Below the pieces are notes generated by a model. The model was not told the DNA's origin. It did not search any database and saw nothing but the letters and a program-made list of their open reading frames with translations. A stretch of DNA of 53,078 nt. Source: Thermoguttaceae bacterium (GTDB lineage: Bacteria > Planctomycetota > Planctomycetia > Pirellulales > Thermoguttaceae). The translations under genes were made by a program, and so were the position numbers. Shown here piece by piece: positions 51,306-53,078 of this stretch (within the stretch, counting starts at the first letter, position 1; the number at the start of each line of letters is the position of its first letter). The stretch is taken from positions 1 to 53,078 of the forward strand of contig JARKPK010000116.1 in NCBI GenBank assembly GCA_029975295.1. Reading direction: 5' to 3'.

Positions 51306-53078
51306 TCAACGCGGCTCTTCGAGCGGCTGTTCTCGTACCATCGGCGGGTGCTCGCGCTCGTCGAGCGGAGCATCGGAGGGCGGAGCCAACGGCGTCGGGC
51401 CGCCGCTTGATCCAAGCGCCAAGGCGAAGCGCAGCAGGGCGAAGTAGGCGTCAAATCGGGCGCGGACTTCGCGCGCGGGCTCCTCCATCCACGTTTCGCC
51501 CATGCGGGCGTCTTGGAACAGTTCGCCGCAGCCCACCGCCAGCACCGCCCCCCGCCCGTGCCGGGCCAGGGCCGCCACCGGTTGCCCGCCGGCGCGGAGC
51601 ACCACCGTGCCGCCCTCGACGCGGCGGCCTTGCTCAAGCCGGTCGGCGGGCCAGACGGGCAGCGGCGACGCTTCGCCGGGCGTCAGCTCGCCGGTTTGCG
51701 CCGCCGCCGAAGGCATCGACAGCCGGAACGGCCACAGCAGGCTGTTGGCCGTCGAATCGGTGTTGTCGGCCGAATCGATCACCACCACCACCCCGCCCTC
51801 GCTTACAAATTGGCGGAGGCGCTCGATGTAGGCGTCGTCGGGCGCGCGGCCCGGATGAAAGACGATCACAATGTTCGAATCGAACACATCCAACCCGTGC
51901 CGCCGGGCGACGAACCAGCCGAGCCGCTGGATCCACTGCTCGGCCAGGCCGAAGCCGCGACCCTCGCCGGTGGTGTACGGCCCCTTCGAAAGGGCCGCTT
52001 CGCCGATGCCGCGATCGACCGCAGCCAATGTGAACGAACGCCGCGGTTCGGGCCGCGGCATGCCCGCCCGCTGAGCGGCCGCCAGCGACTCGACCCCGAC
52101 GGCCCAACCGCTGATCGCCGCGGCAAGCAACAGCGGCCGAGCCAAGCCCGCACGCAAGCCGGCCAAGGCGATTGCGCCGCCGGCCAAACCGGCCGCGGCC
52201 AACAGCACGCCCAAGCGGAACGACCAACGCCCCCACGGCCCCCACGGTTCGCTGCGATTGAGCCATTCGATCATGCCGAACATGATGTCGGCCTTGCCCT
52301 CTTGCGGCAGGCAGAAGTTCGAAAAGATCGTCGAATCGGTGAACGCCGTCACCCGCCCCAGGCCGAAGGTCGTCGTCCACACTTGCACGAACGCGCCGTA
52401 GCGCATTTCGGGCACGTGCTGAGGAACGGGATGGAAGTTGTCGGAGTGATAATGATCGGGCCCCATATTGAACAGCCCGCCCGAGCGGATCACCGCCCGG
52501 CCCAAACTGCGGCCCGGATCGATCGAACACGACACGGCGAAATCCATCGGCGGCATGTGCTGCACAATCGGATGGGCCGCCCAGGGCGGCGCATAACGCT
52601 GCTCGTAGGCCGATTCGCCCAGGCTGAACAACAAGTCGGGCCGATAGACGAACCCCATCGGGCGAACGATGTCGTTGATGATCGTTCCGCTGCGGGCGTA
52701 GTTGGTGTGGTCGCCGATCAGCAGCAGCCCGCCGCCGCTGCGGACGAACTCGTGCACGGCGGCGATCTCGTCGGGCGTGTAGCGCTCGGTGGGGGTTTTG
52801 ATGACCAGCACGTCGCACTGCGAAAGCGCGGCGCGGTCGATCTTCTGCTCGGGCATCAGCCGCGAGGTTTCGTAGTAGCGCGAAAGCCAGTCGTAGATCA
52901 CGTAGTAGTTGTAGCCCGAGCCCTCTTCGAACACCCGCGGCTCGACATACCAGCGGGTGTCGTAGGGCCGATCAGTCGGTTCCCATTGGCTTTTGCGTTC
53001 GACGAACATCACGCGGCCGTCTTTGCGCGGGCCCGGCGGCGCATAGTGCAGCGCCCAGGCCGCGGCGAAACCGGCCGC
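51306..53078 (-). CDS. Membrane protein with two GATase1-like domains (5' end beyond the window)
   Basis: The 3' part of a gene: the frame is open to the right edge, and the residues before the first internal start (YAPPGPRKDGRVMFVERK) are protein-like. The visible 590 codons contain a Rossmann-like domain (DVLVIKTPTERYTPDEIAAVHEFVRSGG, GLLLIGDHTNY), a long segment including DSTIFSNFCLPQEGKADIM, two to three membrane helices (about 265-320 from the internal GTG), and a second Rossmann-like domain (NIVIVFHPGRAPDDAYIERL, VVVIDSADNTDS). Both resemble the glutamine-amidotransferase-like domains of DUF4350/GldG-type proteins, without a catalytic Cys. GldG proteins work with ABC exporters, but no such neighbour is visible here. 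Confidence 0.7.
   Translation of the reverse strand, partial: AAGFAAAWALHYAPPGPRKDGRVMFVERKSQWEPTDRPYDTRWYVEPRVFEEGSGYNYYVIYDWLSRYYETSRLMPEQKIDRAALSQCDVLVIKTPTERYTPDEIAAVHEFVRSGGGLLLIGDHTNYARSGTIINDIVRPMGFVYRPDLLFSLGESAYEQRYAPPWAAHPIVQHMPPMDFAVSCSIDPGRSLGRAVIRSGGLFNMGPDHYHSDNFHPVPQHVPEMRYGAFVQVWTTTFGLGRVTAFTDSTIFSNFCLPQEGKADIMFGMIEWLNRSEPWGPWGRWSFRLGVLLAAAGLAGGAIALAGLRAGLARPLLLAAAISGWAVGVESLAAAQRAGMPRPEPRRSFTLAAVDRGIGEAALSKGPYTTGEGRGFGLAEQWIQRLGWFVARRHGLDVFDSNIVIVFHPGRAPDDAYIERLRQFVSEGGVVVVIDSADNTDSTANSLLWPFRLSMPSAAAQTGELTPGEASPLPVWPADRLEQGRRVEGGTVVLRAGGQPVAALARHGRGAVLAVGCGELFQDARMGETWMEEPAREVRARFDAYFALLRFALALGSSGGPTPLAPPSDAPLDEREHPPMVREQPLEEPR

Overview
This is 53 kb of GC-rich (about 65% by eye) bacterial chromosome. 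I place it in the Planctomycetota, probably the Pirellulales. This is inference from content: a DUF1598 secreted protein, a homocysteine methyltransferase/methylenetetrahydrofolate reductase fusion, an AroD-AroE fusion followed by aroK, a secreted formylglycine sulfatase, an agarase-like glycoside hydrolase and several large exported proteins of unknown function. There is no rRNA or tRNA gene, CRISPR array, transposase, integrase or phage gene. It reads as ordinary chromosome with wide, GC-rich spacers. Many long open frames are antisense shadows of real genes and were left out.

Layout. 1-6.4 kb: sugar isomerase/epimerase-like TIM barrel (-), lipA (+), then a minus-strand series of sulfatase, cdsA, a cupin and a lipoyl-domain-like protein without the modifiable lysine. 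6.8-12.4 kb (+): aroDE, aroK and a prepilin peptidase (aroK and the peptidase overlap by GTGA), then glnS. 12.9-20.2 kb: a DUF4139-like exported protein (+), a small winged-helix protein (-), a 1024-residue membrane-anchored protein of unknown function (-) and rsmD (-). 20.8-25.5 kb: an exported cyclophilin (+) facing the classic translation/nucleotide operon rpsB-tsf-pyrH-frr (-). 26.0-30.3 kb (+): a PQQ-type beta-propeller protein, mannose-1-phosphate guanylyltransferase and glycerate 2-kinase. 30.4-36.2 kb: DUF1598 protein (-), the methyltransferase/MTHFR fusion (+) and an agarase-like hydrolase (+). 36.5-43.4 kb: an exported catalase-peroxidase (+), then on the minus strand an M50-like membrane protease, a small membrane protein, an LpxH-like phosphoesterase and an Asp-box secreted protein. 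43.5-53 kb: exported FAD oxidoreductase, aceE, aceF and a secreted M14 carboxypeptidase (+), then the 3' part of a large membrane protein (-) that runs off the right edge.

How the genes fit together. Lipoate metabolism appears twice: lipA at the left and the homodimeric pyruvate dehydrogenase E1 plus lipoylated E2 at the right. No E3 or lipB is in the window. Shikimate synthesis (aroDE, aroK), one-carbon/methionine metabolism and translation form the housekeeping part. Sulfatase, agarase-like hydrolase, FAD oxidoreductase, carboxypeptidase and beta-propeller protein form an exported degradative part typical of planctomycetes.

I found no convincing new multi-gene system. The observations most worth following are a 148-bp multi-palindromic intergenic element (1413-1560), the lysine-less lipoyl-like protein, the structured leader of the methyltransferase/MTHFR gene, the 1024-residue unknown protein, the atypical prepilin peptidase and a palindrome inside the putative aceE promoter.
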